From: Kribbella qitaiheensis
GTDB taxonomy: Bacteria > Actinomycetota > Actinomycetes > Propionibacteriales > Kribbellaceae
Assembly: GCF_014217565.1 (NCBI RefSeq)
Contig: NZ_CP043661.1
Location: forward strand, 3,472,001 to 3,536,000
Length of the DNA stretch: 64,000 nt
Direction of reading: 5' to 3'
Part shown: piece by piece, positions 29,645 to 38,186 of the stretch
Layout of the letters: the number at the start of each line of letters is the position of its first letter
Numbering within the stretch: position 1 is the first letter of the stretch
Notes under the pieces: generated by a model
What the model saw: only the letters and a program-made list of their open reading frames with translations
Told to the model about the DNA's origin: nothing
Databases searched by the model: none
Program-made: the position numbers and the translations under genes

Positions 29645-30658
29645 CTACAAGCCGAACAGGCTGACGAGCAGGTCGTCGGTCTCGGGCGTCGAGTCGTTGG
29701 TGGGTGTGAGTGACACCGTGACCTGGCGAGTCGCGTCGGCGGAGTGGTAGCTCCAGGTGGAGTAGCCGAAGATCCCACCGGTGTGTCCCCAGACGACAAG
29801 GTTCGGCAGGGTCAATCGGCTGATGCCCAGACCGCCCGCGTGGAAGTCGGCGTCCGCCGGCCTGGTCGTCTGCATGGCCCGCAGTTCGGCCGGACGGAGC
29901 AACTCCCCGCTGAGCAGGGCCGCGAAGAATCGGTTCAGGTCGGTTGCCGTCGAGACCAGGCCGCCCGCGGACCACGCCTGGGTGGCGTTGAACTCGGTGA
30001 TGTCGACCAGTTCGCCGTCCACCGGCAGGTACCCGCGAGCGTGCGGCTCCGGCAGGGCGACCTCGTCTCCAGGCAGTGAGGTCTGCTGCAGCCCGACCGG
30101 GGTCAGGATGCGGTTCCCCACCTCGGTCGCATAGGAGTTGCCGGTAGCGGCCTCGATCACCAATCCCAGCAGGACGTAGTTGGTGTTGGAGTACGACCAG
30201 GTGGCGCCGGGCTCGAACAGCGGGTCGTGCCCGGTCGCCATCGTGATCGCCCGCGCCGGATCCCAGTGCAGGGACCGGTCCCGGACGATCCCGGCCGCGT
30301 CAGGCAGATCGCTGGTGTAGTTGTAGAGCCCGCTCGTGTGGCTGAGCAGGTGCCGAAGCGTGATCCCGTCACCGCCGGGCACCATCCCGGGCAGCCAACG
30401 CTCCACCGGATCGTCGAGGCCCAGCACACCTTCACCCACCAACTGCAGCGCTACGGTCGCAGTGAAGGTCTTGGTGACACTGGCAATACGAAACGACCCC
30501 GCCGAATCGATCGGCGCCGGGCTGCCGATTTCGGCAACGCCGCTCGCCCCGACCCAGGGACCGTCATCATCGCGATAGTGCACCAGCACTCCCGCTGCCC
30601 CAGCGGCAACCAACGAGTCAAGGACACCCTGCAGACGTTCTCCGCGATCGGACATCAC
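29645..30658 (-). CDS. Serine hydrolase, beta-lactamase/D-alanyl-D-alanine carboxypeptidase family
   Basis: A 337-residue protein of the class C beta-lactamase/AmpH-type fold. The nucleophile motif SVTK is in IASVTKTFTA near residues 58-67. The second motif YSN is in WSYSNTNYVLLGLV near 153-166, and the third, HTG, in VVWGHTGGIFGYS near 291-303. There is no signal peptide, so it may act in the cytoplasm as an esterase or peptidase. It is convergent with the response regulator and overlaps the GNAT gene upstream by four bases. Confidence 0.88.
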   Translation of the reverse strand: MMSDRGERLQGVLDSLVAAGAAGVLVHYRDDDGPWVGASGVAEIGSPAPIDSAGSFRIASVTKTFTATVALQLVGEGVLGLDDPVERWLPGMVPGGDGITLRHLLSHTSGLYNYTSDLPDAAGIVRDRSLHWDPARAITMATGHDPLFEPGATWSYSNTNYVLLGLVIEAATGNSYATEVGNRILTPVGLQQTSLPGDEVALPEPHARGYLPVDGELVDITEFNATQAWSAGGLVSTATDLNRFFAALLSGELLRPAELRAMQTTRPADADFHAGGLGISRLTLPNLVVWGHTGGIFGYSTWSYHSADATRQVTVSLTPTNDSTPETDDLLVSLFGL

Positions 30659-31512
30659 ACCACCCTGCCTTGATCCGTGAAAGAGAAGCCCAAGAAGTCG
30701 GCGACCGGGCGGTAGCCGATGGTTGCGTAGATCTTGTTCGAGGTGGGGTTAGCGAGGTCGGTGAAGAGACAGGCAGCTGAGCCGGCGGCGAGGATCTGCT
30801 GAGTCACGTGGGCGGTGAGGGCGCTGGCATAGCCGTGGCCGCGGTACTCCGAGGGTGTGTAGACCGGGCCGATGCGGGTCGCACCGAAGGCCTCGCCCTG
30901 TCTGCCGACCAGGCTTGCCGCGCGTCCCTCGTCCTCCCAGAGCCAGAGTCGTTCGAGCTCGATCCGGCCGCGTACCCAGGTGTCCGCCAGAGCGCGCGAC
31001 GAGTCGTGCCCGAGCGCGATGCTGTATCCCTGGGAGAGTTCAGCGGTGATCTCGACGTCCGCCAGGGTCGCCAACCTCGGAGTACCGGCAGCTTTCTGTT
31101 CGACGAACGAGATCAGCTGGTGCAACCGGGTGCCACGGATCTTCTGGAAGTTCTTGCCGACGCGGGCGGCGAACAGTTCGGCGAAGATGGGGGCCGCGGT
31201 CGCAGTACCCTCCGCTGACTCGGCTCCAGGGACCAGGTCGGCCAGTGCGTTGACGAGCGGCGGGACCAGGTCGTCGGCGAGCGAACCCAGCACGATGCCG
31301 CGCAACGCCGTCCAGAGGACGGCACCGACTACCTCGCCGCCTTCGTGGAGCGACACGTAGAGGGGAGGTTCGGGGTCGTGCATGATGCCCTGGATCCGGC
31401 CCTCGACGCTGCTCAGGACCACGCTGTTGAGGACCGGATCCTTTTTCAGGAAGGGAAAGACGGCAGCCCGGAACTCGACCGGATCGCCGGTCGAGCGGAT
31501 TGCCGTGCTCAC
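30655..31512 (-). CDS. GNAT family N-acetyltransferase, second of a tandem pair
   Basis: A 285-residue protein with a C-terminal GNAT domain. The acetyl-CoA loop is YTPSEYRGHGYASALTAHVTQ near residues 225-245, followed by CLFTDLANPTSNKIYATIGYRPVADF. The first 130 residues are a degenerate GNAT-like or helical domain, as in the two-domain group. The start GTG 31512 overlaps the stop of the upstream paralogue by four bases (GTGA); the longer open frame upstream is a shadow. The two proteins are clearly related along their whole length. The substrate is unknown. Confidence 0.8.
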   Translation of the reverse strand: MSTAIRSTGDPVEFRAAVFPFLKKDPVLNSVVLSSVEGRIQGIMHDPEPPLYVSLHEGGEVVGAVLWTALRGIVLGSLADDLVPPLVNALADLVPGAESAEGTATAAPIFAELFAARVGKNFQKIRGTRLHQLISFVEQKAAGTPRLATLADVEITAELSQGYSIALGHDSSRALADTWVRGRIELERLWLWEDEGRAASLVGRQGEAFGATRIGPVYTPSEYRGHGYASALTAHVTQQILAAGSAACLFTDLANPTSNKIYATIGYRPVADFLGFSFTDQGRVV

Positions 31513-32336
31513 GCCTCGAAGGCGAAGTCGACGAAGTCCGCGACCGGGCGGTAGCCGGCCTGGAAGTAGATCTTGTTCGAGGTCGGGTTGGCCAGGTCCG
31601 TGTAGAGGCAGGCCTGATTGCCATCGGCAAGGATCTCGGCGGACACGTGACTGGTCAGCGCACCGGCGTACCCGTTGCGGCGGAATTCGGCCGGGGTGTA
31701 GACCGGCCCGACCCGGCAGACGCCGAACAACGGGAGGTGATGGCCGACCATGCTCACCGGCGTACCGTCGACCTCCCAGAACCAGAGCGTGCGGTCCCTC
31801 AGATGACGTTCTGCCCACTCGACGTCGAGCCCGGGCTCGTCCCTGAAGTCGACGGCCACCCATTCGGCGGCCAGCTGCACGTCGTCCTTCGTCATCAGGC
31901 GCGGACTTCCACCAGTGGCCTCGAGCATCGCCAGGTCGCCGAGCTTGTGCAGCCGGGTGCCCTTCGCCTCAGTGGCCGCGGTACTGCGGGCGTCGGACCA
32001 GCGCTTGGCGAACGCGGTGGCGGCCGGGCGGTCGCCCGCGACTCCGCTGAGCTCCGGGAGTACGTCGAGGTAGGCGTCGGCGACACCCTCAGCCAGAGAT
32101 TCGGGCAGTGCGCCGAGGTACGCCGGACGGCCCGGCGTACGCATCGCGGCGCCGATCACCTCGCCGCCGTCGTGCGCCGACACGTAGTGTCCGAGCCCCT
32201 GCTCCTGGCGGTACGTCCCGGCGGCGCGCTCGGCGACGTTGCTCATGATGATCGTGTGCAGCACTGGATCCCGCTCCAGGAAGGGGAACGCGATCGCCTG
32301 GAATTCAGCCGGGTCGGTCGTCACACGGAGCTCCAT
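31509..32336 (-). CDS. GNAT family N-acetyltransferase, first of a tandem pair
   Basis: A 275-residue paralogue of the next gene. The acetyl-CoA-binding block is VGPVYTPAEFRRNGYAGALTSHVS near residues 211-234 and the C-terminal motif is CLYTDLANPTSNKIYFQAGYRPVADF. ATG 32336 (MELRVTTDPAEFQAI) was chosen since the homologous start of the second copy lines up there. Tandem duplication followed by divergence is the simplest origin. Confidence 0.8.
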   Translation of the reverse strand: MELRVTTDPAEFQAIAFPFLERDPVLHTIIMSNVAERAAGTYRQEQGLGHYVSAHDGGEVIGAAMRTPGRPAYLGALPESLAEGVADAYLDVLPELSGVAGDRPAATAFAKRWSDARSTAATEAKGTRLHKLGDLAMLEATGGSPRLMTKDDVQLAAEWVAVDFRDEPGLDVEWAERHLRDRTLWFWEVDGTPVSMVGHHLPLFGVCRVGPVYTPAEFRRNGYAGALTSHVSAEILADGNQACLYTDLANPTSNKIYFQAGYRPVADFVDFAFEA

Positions 32337-32392
32337 GCGCAGTGAGATTACGCCTGCCACCGTCTCGCGGTCAGCCGATTTACACTGCGGAC

Positions 32393-33019
32393 ATGTCCAC
32401 CACGCGGTTGCTGCTCCTCGGGGTCGTCCGGATCTTCCAGCCGGCCTACGGCTACCAGTTGCGCCGGGAGTTGCTGACCTGGGACGTGCAGGAGTGGGCG
32501 AACATCAACCCCGGCTCGATCTACACCGGCCTCCGCACCCTGGCCAGGCACGGGCTGCTGATGGAGCTCGAAGAAGGCGCCGGCAACAAACCCGGGCGTA
32601 CGTCGTACAAGCTGACCACCGACGGCGAGAGCGAGTACTTCACGCTGCTGCGGAAGGCACTCTGGAGCGTCGACGGCTTCCAGCCGGATCAGATGCAGGC
32701 CGCACTCAGTTTCCTGTGGTCGCTGCGCCGGGACGAGGTGCTCGCGGCGCTCGAGTCGCGGATCGTCCAGCTGGAGCAACTGGCCAAGGCCGAGCCGTTC
32801 TCCGAGCGCCAGATCGAGGAAGACCCCGGTACGCCGAACCACGTGGTCGAGATGTTCCGCATCGCCGCCGCCCGCGACCGCGGCGAGCTCGAATGGACCC
32901 GCTCGTTCCACCAGCGGGTCACGGACGGCGCCTATTCCTTCGCCGGCGAACCGCCCGACTGGAACCCCACCCCCGCCATGATCGAGCACTGGCAAACCAT
33001 CCCCGAACCCCCTGCCTAG
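32393..33019 (+). CDS. PadR family transcriptional regulator
   Basis: A 208-residue PadR-type regulator. The N-terminal winged helix is LLLLGVVRIFQPAYGYQLRRELL near residues 5-27, with the recognition region INPGSIYTGLRTLARHGLL and the wing GRTSYKLTTDGE. The C-terminal part (about 110-208) is the Vir_act_alpha_C-like helical dimerisation arm. It lies 178 bases upstream of an ABC exporter operon in the same orientation, with a palindrome TTGACTAGTCAA between, so it most likely represses that exporter. Confidence 0.88.
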   Translation: MSTTRLLLLGVVRIFQPAYGYQLRRELLTWDVQEWANINPGSIYTGLRTLARHGLLMELEEGAGNKPGRTSYKLTTDGESEYFTLLRKALWSVDGFQPDQMQAALSFLWSLRRDEVLAALESRIVQLEQLAKAEPFSERQIEEDPGTPNHVVEMFRIAAARDRGELEWTRSFHQRVTDGAYSFAGEPPDWNPTPAMIEHWQTIPEPPA

Positions 33020-33020
33020 C

Positions 33021-33097
33021 CCCGCCCAGCCCTGCCCAGCCCTGCCTGGCCCTGCCCAGCCCTGCCTCGCCCTGCCGAGCCCTGCCCAGCCCTGCCT
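33021..33097 (+). repeat. Tandem 10-bp repeats
   Basis: About eight head-to-tail copies of a 10-base unit close to CCTGCCCAGC directly follow the PadR stop codon. Copies vary at one to three positions. This is a small minisatellite of unknown role. Confidence 0.8.
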
Positions 33098-33156
33098 TTC
33101 CCCCGCCTTCCTTCCCTTGCCTTCGCCACCCGCTGCGCGCCCGTCGCAGATTTAAT

Positions 33157-33178
33157 CAATGTTGACTAGTCAATATTG
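33157..33178. promoter_or_regulatory. Palindromic operator upstream of the split ABC exporter
   Basis: CAATGTTGACTAGTCAATATTG is a 22-base palindrome with a perfect 12-base core TTGACTAGTCAA (33162-33173). It begins 41 bases upstream of the exporter ATPase start and lies downstream of the padR gene. Its A+T-rich, symmetrical form is typical of PadR and similar repressor sites. Binding by the neighbouring PadR protein is inferred. Confidence 0.6.
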
Positions 33179-33197
33179 AACCATCAGACTGGCCCGC

Positions 33198-33356
33198 ATG
33201 ATGATCGAAGCTCGCGGGCTTGTCCGCACCTTCAAGACCAAGCGCGGGCCGGTCCCTGCCGTGCAGGGGGTAGACCTGAATGTCGCCGACGGTGAGATCG
33301 TCGGCTTCCTCGGCCCGAACGGGGCCGGTAAGACCACCACTGTCCACTTTCGGTAG
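33198..33356 (+). pseudogene. 5' fragment of exporter ABC ATPase gene, interrupted by the integrative element
   Basis: This 52-codon frame begins [20 protein letters not shown] and runs to the Walker A loop [13 protein letters not shown]. It then enters element sequence and stops at TAG 33354-33356. The remainder of the same gene starts at about 41400 (MRMLATLIKPTSGSATVAG). Without the second half the product cannot hydrolyse ATP. It is an intact gene split by insertion, not one decayed by point mutation. Confidence 0.9.
33333..33341 (+). other. attL junction
   Basis: Host codons GGT AAG ACC ACC end here and element sequence (GTCCACTTTCGG) follows. The right junction reads CTTGACTACGATG. The junctions share only ACT, or AC within it, as expected for a large serine integrase with a two-base crossover. 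Crossing over at an AC dinucleotide restores GKTTTMRML, the usual form of this ATPase family, so the core is probably AC. Confidence 0.65.
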
Positions 33357-33395
33357 ACGCTCCCTTCCGTGTCCTAGTCTTCGAGGTACGGGAGG

Positions 33396-34976
33396 TTGAG
33401 CGAGATGACGGTTGTTAGTGCGCTGGGTGTGTCTATGTGGGCCGACAAAATGGCGTTGATGCTGGGCGGCGCGAAAGTAATGGCGTTGAGCTATGCGCGG
33501 GCGAGTAAGGATCAGAAGCGCAAGAGCTATTCGGTTGACCAGCAAAGCGACATGAACAATGAGGAGATCGAGAAAAACGGGTGGACCAAACTCGGCGAGT
33601 ACTCGGATAACGATGAATCGGCTTCGCGATTCAGGCGTAAGGCGGCTGGGCGGGAAGATTTCGCCGAGCTTTTGAAGGAGATCAAGACGGGTAAGGCTAA
33701 TGTCTTGGTGCTTGTTGATGTTTCGCGGTCACAGCGAGATCTTGAAGTGTTCGCGATGCTGCGGAATCTGTGTTTTGAGAACGGCTGCTTCTTCTGGCTG
33801 GTCAACGGAAACCTTTATGACCTTCGGGTGACGGCGGACCGGAATTCACTGGCTAATATGGCGGTTCAGGGTGAGACGTTCTCGGATGCGGTGAGCGACG
33901 GCGTGAGCCGTGGATTGGCCAAACAGAAGAAGGACGGCCGTCCGGCGTCGCGTTGCCCGTATGGGTATGAGCGTTTCAAGGATCAGAAAACAGGCGCTTT
34001 CGACCGGCAGGTGTTTGACGTGACCGAGCGGACCGCTGTTCATACCGAAACCGGCACGGTAGAGGAATACACAACGTCCGATGTGGTGGAGAACATTTTC
34101 AGGCAGTTGCGTAAGTTGACGACTTCGGGTGCTATCGCCAGGGATCTCAACTCGCGGGGTATTCCGTCGCCGGGTGGTTTGCTGTGGTCGCGGCAGACAG
34201 TCGAGTTCATTGCGAGGAACGCGGCCTATATGGGGAAGCGGGCCAGTTACGGCACTGTGGTTTCTGATGGGCAGTGGGAAGGGATCGTGAGCCCTGCCGT
34301 ATTCATGGACGTGCAGCGGATTCTTGATCGTGACGACAAAGGTCATGACAGGACCGGCAGGAAAGCGAAGGACAAGCCGGATGCTGAATGGCTGTTGTCG
34401 TATGCGGCTCGGTGTGCCGAGTGTGGCGCGTGGCTGGAAAGCAAGCACAAGTCCGCGAACAACGGTGCAGCGGTTGTTTACCGGTGCAGCAAGAAATACT
34501 GTTCGTCGGTAAACTTCGCGAAGTTCGATTCCTATGTCGAGTCGGTGCTGGTTGCTTGGCTTTCCCGTCCGGATGTTTACCAGCGGCTCATTTCACAGCG
34601 TCGGGTGAACGATGCGAGCATTAAGGCCCATGAGGACGACATTGCTTTAGCGGAACGGCAGTTGGGTGAGAACAAGGCTTTGCGGATGTCCGGCGCGATG
34701 CACCCGGATGATTTTGTGGACATGCAAAAGGATTTGCGTGACCGGATCGAGTTGGCTGAGAAAACGATCCGGGCTGCTGCCGTCCCGGATATCATTCAGG
34801 ATTTGGTCGGGCCGGACGCAGCCGAGCAATGGGCTGCTATCCCGGAAGTAGCGACCCGCCGCGAGATCATCAAAATGGTATGTGCGCCGTTGCTGCACAA
34901 GGCGAACAAGAATCCGCGTATGCCGATTGAGAAGCGTGTTTCGTTCGGCGGTTTCATGAAGGATCTCGCCGCCTGA
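33396..34976 (+). CDS. Large serine recombinase (element integrase)
   Basis: A 526-residue integrase (523 if it begins at ATG 33405, which is better spaced from GGGAGG). The catalytic domain starts ALSYARASKDQ with the nucleophile Ser near residue 32, followed by the NVLVLVDVSRSQRD block. The recombinase DNA-binding domain covers about 190-300 (ASRCPYGYERF, TTSGAIARDLNSRGIPSPGG, YMGKRA). A zinc ribbon follows (RCAECGAW ... YRCSKKYCSS), then a coiled-coil region near 400-460 (LAERQLGENKALRMSG). It lies next to attL, as usual, and should catalyse integration into the ATPase gene. No obvious directionality factor is recognisable. Confidence 0.93.
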   Translation: MSEMTVVSALGVSMWADKMALMLGGAKVMALSYARASKDQKRKSYSVDQQSDMNNEEIEKNGWTKLGEYSDNDESASRFRRKAAGREDFAELLKEIKTGKANVLVLVDVSRSQRDLEVFAMLRNLCFENGCFFWLVNGNLYDLRVTADRNSLANMAVQGETFSDAVSDGVSRGLAKQKKDGRPASRCPYGYERFKDQKTGAFDRQVFDVTERTAVHTETGTVEEYTTSDVVENIFRQLRKLTTSGAIARDLNSRGIPSPGGLLWSRQTVEFIARNAAYMGKRASYGTVVSDGQWEGIVSPAVFMDVQRILDRDDKGHDRTGRKAKDKPDAEWLLSYAARCAECGAWLESKHKSANNGAAVVYRCSKKYCSSVNFAKFDSYVESVLVAWLSRPDVYQRLISQRRVNDASIKAHEDDIALAERQLGENKALRMSGAMHPDDFVDMQKDLRDRIELAEKTIRAAAVPDIIQDLVGPDAAEQWAAIPEVATRREIIKMVCAPLLHKANKNPRMPIEKRVSFGGFMKDLAA

Positions 34977-34990
34977 ACTATCTAAAAGCC

Positions 34991-35038
34991 GACGCCCGCT
35001 GTTCCCCCGAGATGCTGAGGGGACAGCGGGCGTCTTTG
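34991..35038 (+). terminator. Intrinsic terminator after the integrase
   Basis: GACGCCCGCTGTTCCCC (34991-35007) pairs with GGGGACAGCGGGCGTC (35019-35034) with one bulged base, followed by TTTG. It closes the integrase transcript just after its stop at 34976. Confidence 0.85.
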
Positions 35039-35042
35039 TGTG

Positions 35043-35312
35043 TCAGTCGTCAATGATGCCAAGCACGCGGGCTAGCAGGGCAGCTAAGGCATCGTCAGGC
35101 AGTGGCCATTTTGCGGCTCTCGCGATGATGTCGGGATCGGTGGGTTTGTGGGGTTTGTCTTTCCAGTAGTCTCCGAGTTCGCGCGGCGAGGTTTTCGCCG
35201 CGCGTTGTTTCTGTGTGTTCTCCTTTCTCGCCTTTGCGGCGGGGTTTGAGGGACGTTTCCGGTTTGGCGTTGGTGATCGCCTCCTGCGGTCGGCGGTAAG
35301 GTCAGTTGCGCG
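35043..35312 (-). pseudogene. Protein-like open frame with no start codon
   Basis: After a TAA at 35313-35315 the minus strand stays open for 89 codons and ends at 35043. The C-terminal 50 residues look like real protein (SPRELGDYWKDKPHKPTDP, then IIARAAKWPLPDDALAALLA and RVLGIIDD), but the frame has no ATG, GTG or TTG. It lies downstream of the translocase gene on the same strand. It may be a gene that has lost its start, need a frameshift, or contain a sequence error. A ribosome-site-like AAAGGAGAA occurs at about 35219-35227. The function is unknown. Confidence 0.35.
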
Positions 35313-35553
35313 TTAGTTCGCGCGAAACGTTGCCGGGTCACCCTGGTTGTGTTGCGGGCCGCGCGGGCTGGGCCGACGCGACCACCCCCGTCGTTGTCGG
35401 CCCAGCCATTCCGAGCCGGTTCACGGCACCGGCAATTTGGTGACTGTGTGTCACCGGAGTGGAAGTGTCTCGGAAGTGTTCGCGCCCCGGAGCGTGTGCC
35501 TCAACGTGCGGGCGCGCGCGAGATTCGTGCACAACTGGGACACCTGCGAACAC
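35313..35553. other. Non-coding interval between translocase gene and start-less frame
   Basis: No convincing gene. A perfect hairpin GGTGAC-TGTGT-GTCACC is at 35439-35455, followed closely by a direct repeat GGAAGTGT (twice within about 12 bases). The region could contain a transcription end for the minus-strand translocase gene or protein-binding sites. Confidence 0.35.
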
Positions 35554-37395
35554 TTACGTAACGTGATCCTGCGGGCGGGTGGTGGCCTTCCACCGGCCGT
35601 AGTCGGGGTTGGTCACGGTGCCGTCGGCCTGCCCCGCCTTGAGACGCCGGTAGATCCACGGGCGGCCCTTCCCGGTGGCCGCCTGCAACACGGCCAGGGT
35701 CACCCCCTCGCGCGGGGCGTCCCGCAGCGCGGCCCAGAGCGCCATTTCCGGCCCTGAGACGCCCAAGGGTGCCCCTGTGGTCTCCCGACCCCCTGACCGG
35801 CCGTCAGAACGGCTCTCAGAGGTTCCGGCCCCGGCTGTGTCGGCAACCGACCCGGTACGGGCGTAGGTGGCCGCTGTGTGCGTCACGTCGGCATCGGTGA
35901 TGAGGAATGCGCGGCCACGGCGCGGCGTGTTCATTCCGGGTCCGGATACCAGGAATTTCCCGGCTCCATCAAACGACGTGGTATCCCACCCTGCCGACAG
36001 TTTCCCGGCACCCAAGATCAGATCTACGTCAGGCCGCTCATTCACTTTGAGGCAGAAGCGGATATTCATCTGTGACCGGATCGCCGACCCGTCTCCCATC
36101 GCCTTTTGGGTCGGACGCTGCGTCGCGATGATGAGATTCACGCACACCGCGCGTCCGCGCCGTGCGATCGAATCCGCGTATTTCTGTGCTTTCGCCGAAA
36201 GCTCCGCGTATTCATCGATAACAATGAACAGAGCAGGAGCGTCGAATTTCGGGTACCATTCACGCCGGCCGCGGCTTGTCAGAAATTCCGCGCGTTTCTC
36301 CAACTCTTCAACGCCTGCTTTCAGCAGACATTCCGCAGAATCGTTATCGGTAGCCAATCGCTGCAAGACATTCGACCAAGGGGCTAGCTCCATTCCCCTT
36401 TTCAGGTCGATACCCCAGATGACCGTATCGGCGCATTCAACGATCCGGGCCAGGATCACATTCAGCAACCCTGATTTGCCGGAGTCGGTAGCGCCACCGA
36501 TCAGGACATGCTTCCGCAAGAGCGGCACGGTAATGGGCGTGCCGTCCTCGAACAACCCGACGATGATGGATTGGGTGATCGACAGGTGCGGTTTCCCGGT
36601 CACGGATACCGGGCGTGGTTCCCAATTCACAGGGGCGGCGTGCGGGTCGGTTTCGACCAAGCGCAACGTGAATTGCGACGCATCCTCGGTGACCGGTTCC
36701 GCGCGTGTCCCCCCGATCCGGGAACCCAATGCCGATTCGAGCTCGGGGAGATGTTTCACCACATCACCGTAGGTTTGGCCGCGCCGAAGTTTAATCCGTG
36801 CGGTCCATCCCCACCGGTCCATAACCGCCGACACCATCTTTGCCCCGGTCAGTCCGGCGGCATCGGCAGTGTCTGGGAATTTGTCGCGGACAATCCGAAC
36901 GCGGGTCAGGCGTCGCCGGTCCTCTCGCCACAACCACGGACCAGCGAAAACCCCGGCACCCAAGAGAGCGAAAGATTCCATTGGCCCAGCGGTCGCGCCG
37001 TAAATGGCCGCACAAGACAGCCATGCCGACACGTAACCGATAAAACCGCCACCCCACAGCCGGACCCGCCACCGGGCCAGCAACGGAAACCGCTCGACCA
37101 AACGGGCCGGACGAATCGCGAGAGTCACAATTCCAGCGATACCGGCCAGTCCGGTCACTGGCCACCAATTGGAGTGCACTGCGTGGAGCCATGCCCCCGC
37201 GATAAAGCACCCTGCCAGCCAATACAGCGGGGCCAGCTCCGCGCGGTAACGCCACAACACGCGGAACAACTCGCCCACCCAATAGGCATCATTACCGCGT
37301 CCATAGTTGACAGGAATCATGAACATTTCGTCCCGGCGGCCACGACGACCGCCGGGGCGGCCCCGGTAAGGGGCCGCGCCACGGCGACGCATCAA
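35554..37395 (-). CDS. FtsK/SpoIIIE-type DNA translocase (TraB-like transfer protein)
   Basis: A 613-residue membrane-anchored motor protein. An arginine-rich N-terminus precedes three or four transmembrane helices (residues about 50-155). The FtsK motor domain has Walker A HVLIGGATDSGKSG near 292-305, Walker B ALFIVIDEYAEL near 392-403 and the sensor-like NLIIATQRPTQKAMG near 425. The C-terminus (about 540-613) resembles a winged-helix domain (GVTLAVLQAATGKGRPWIYRRLKAG), as in TraB-like proteins that recognise 8-bp repeats and move double-stranded DNA between mycelia. It should be the conjugation protein of the element. It overlaps the small gene upstream by four bases. Confidence 0.9.
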   Translation of the reverse strand: MMRRRGAAPYRGRPGGRRGRRDEMFMIPVNYGRGNDAYWVGELFRVLWRYRAELAPLYWLAGCFIAGAWLHAVHSNWWPVTGLAGIAGIVTLAIRPARLVERFPLLARWRVRLWGGGFIGYVSAWLSCAAIYGATAGPMESFALLGAGVFAGPWLWREDRRRLTRVRIVRDKFPDTADAAGLTGAKMVSAVMDRWGWTARIKLRRGQTYGDVVKHLPELESALGSRIGGTRAEPVTEDASQFTLRLVETDPHAAPVNWEPRPVSVTGKPHLSITQSIIVGLFEDGTPITVPLLRKHVLIGGATDSGKSGLLNVILARIVECADTVIWGIDLKRGMELAPWSNVLQRLATDNDSAECLLKAGVEELEKRAEFLTSRGRREWYPKFDAPALFIVIDEYAELSAKAQKYADSIARRGRAVCVNLIIATQRPTQKAMGDGSAIRSQMNIRFCLKVNERPDVDLILGAGKLSAGWDTTSFDGAGKFLVSGPGMNTPRRGRAFLITDADVTHTAATYARTGSVADTAGAGTSESRSDGRSGGRETTGAPLGVSGPEMALWAALRDAPREGVTLAVLQAATGKGRPWIYRRLKAGQADGTVTNPDYGRWKATTRPQDHVT

Positions 37396-37739
37396 AGCTG
37401 TTCACCTCCCCAAAAGATCAAGGGGAGAACATCGGCCAGCGGGTGAAAGACCGGGGGCGCGGCGAGGGCATCCGTGACGTAAAGCCACGGCGAGTCCAGC
37501 ACCCACAACGGGGCAGGACGAGAGTCGTTCTCGACCGCTGCCAGCAACCCGGCACGGCACGCGGCTTCGAGAACGAAATAGCGGGAACGGAGACGCTTGA
37601 TTTCCCGGACCAAGTCGGCAACATCGGCCGAAGAGATGACGAAAGCATCCACGCCGGTATCGGCGGGAAGGTTCAGGGGAGCCGCGCGCAAAGTCGCCTC
37701 AAATCGGGCGCGGGCTGCATCTACTTGCTCAAGAGACAT
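37392..37739 (-). CDS. Small protein of unknown function, coupled to the translocase
   Basis: A 115-residue protein, start at MSLEQVDAARARFEATLRAAP; an in-frame ATG six codons upstream is also possible. The middle is helical (SSADVADLVREIKRLRSRYFVLEAACRAGLLAAVE) and the C-terminal third hydrophobic and aromatic (PLWVLDSPWLYVTDALAAPPVFHPLADVLPLIFW). Its stop overlaps the start of the translocase gene, implying translational coupling and perhaps a shared role in transfer. I recognise no family. Confidence 0.7.
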   Translation of the reverse strand: MSLEQVDAARARFEATLRAAPLNLPADTGVDAFVISSADVADLVREIKRLRSRYFVLEAACRAGLLAAVENDSRPAPLWVLDSPWLYVTDALAAPPVFHPLADVLPLIFWGGEQL

Positions 37740-37927
37740 ACGACGTGCGGAATGCACGTTCAGAACAAATCACCGACCTTTGATAGACAACATGAACCCT
37801 GCAAAGACATAGAACTACTCCAAACGTGTTAGGAAATGACAGATACCGCTGGGAGTGGCCGGGCCACAAACTGCCTCCCTAGACAGTGGCCCGACCGTGT
37901 CAGCTACTTAGACACCGGACACAGCAA

Positions 37928-38095
37928 TTACTTAGCGCCGAGGAACTCGGACAGGAACTGCCGGATATACGGCGCGAACTCGCTGGATGCCAGGAAGAAC
38001 CCGAACAGAACACAAATCACAGCCTGAATGACCGTGAGACTTGTGTAGCGGATCAACACAAAGACACCGACAGCAAACGTCAGCAGCAGTGACAC
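37928..38095 (-). CDS. Small two-helix membrane protein, possibly Spd-like
   Basis: A 55-codon frame encodes two hydrophobic helices (SLLLTFAVGVFVLIRY and TVIQAVICVLFGFFLASS) and an amphipathic end (EFAPYIRQFLSEFLGAK). The composition is far more protein-like than the overlapping 61-residue frame. The start is uncertain: GTG 38095 lacks a ribosome site, whereas CTG 38107 lies ten bases after AGGGGGTG. Tiny membrane proteins next to the translocase gene recall the Spd spread proteins of actinomycete plasmids; that link is by position only. Confidence 0.55.
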   Translation of the reverse strand: MSLLLTFAVGVFVLIRYTSLTVIQAVICVLFGFFLASSEFAPYIRQFLSEFLGAK

Positions 38096-38186
38096 CGAAA
38101 TAATCAGTACTCATCACCCCCTCTCGATTCTCCTCGGATAGTGAAGAGAGAGGGCAATGTCCCCGTGGATTGCCGGTCCGTGAGAT

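Noticed and set aside
33021..33097. CRISPR-like array
   Set aside because: The repeats are 10 bases, head to tail and without spacers, so this is a minisatellite. No CRISPR array was seen anywhere in the window.
35084..35341. 85-codon minus-strand frame in the element
   Set aside because: Its composition (Arg, Thr, Pro, Asn) is not protein-like; the neighbouring frame ending at 35043 is the more convincing one.
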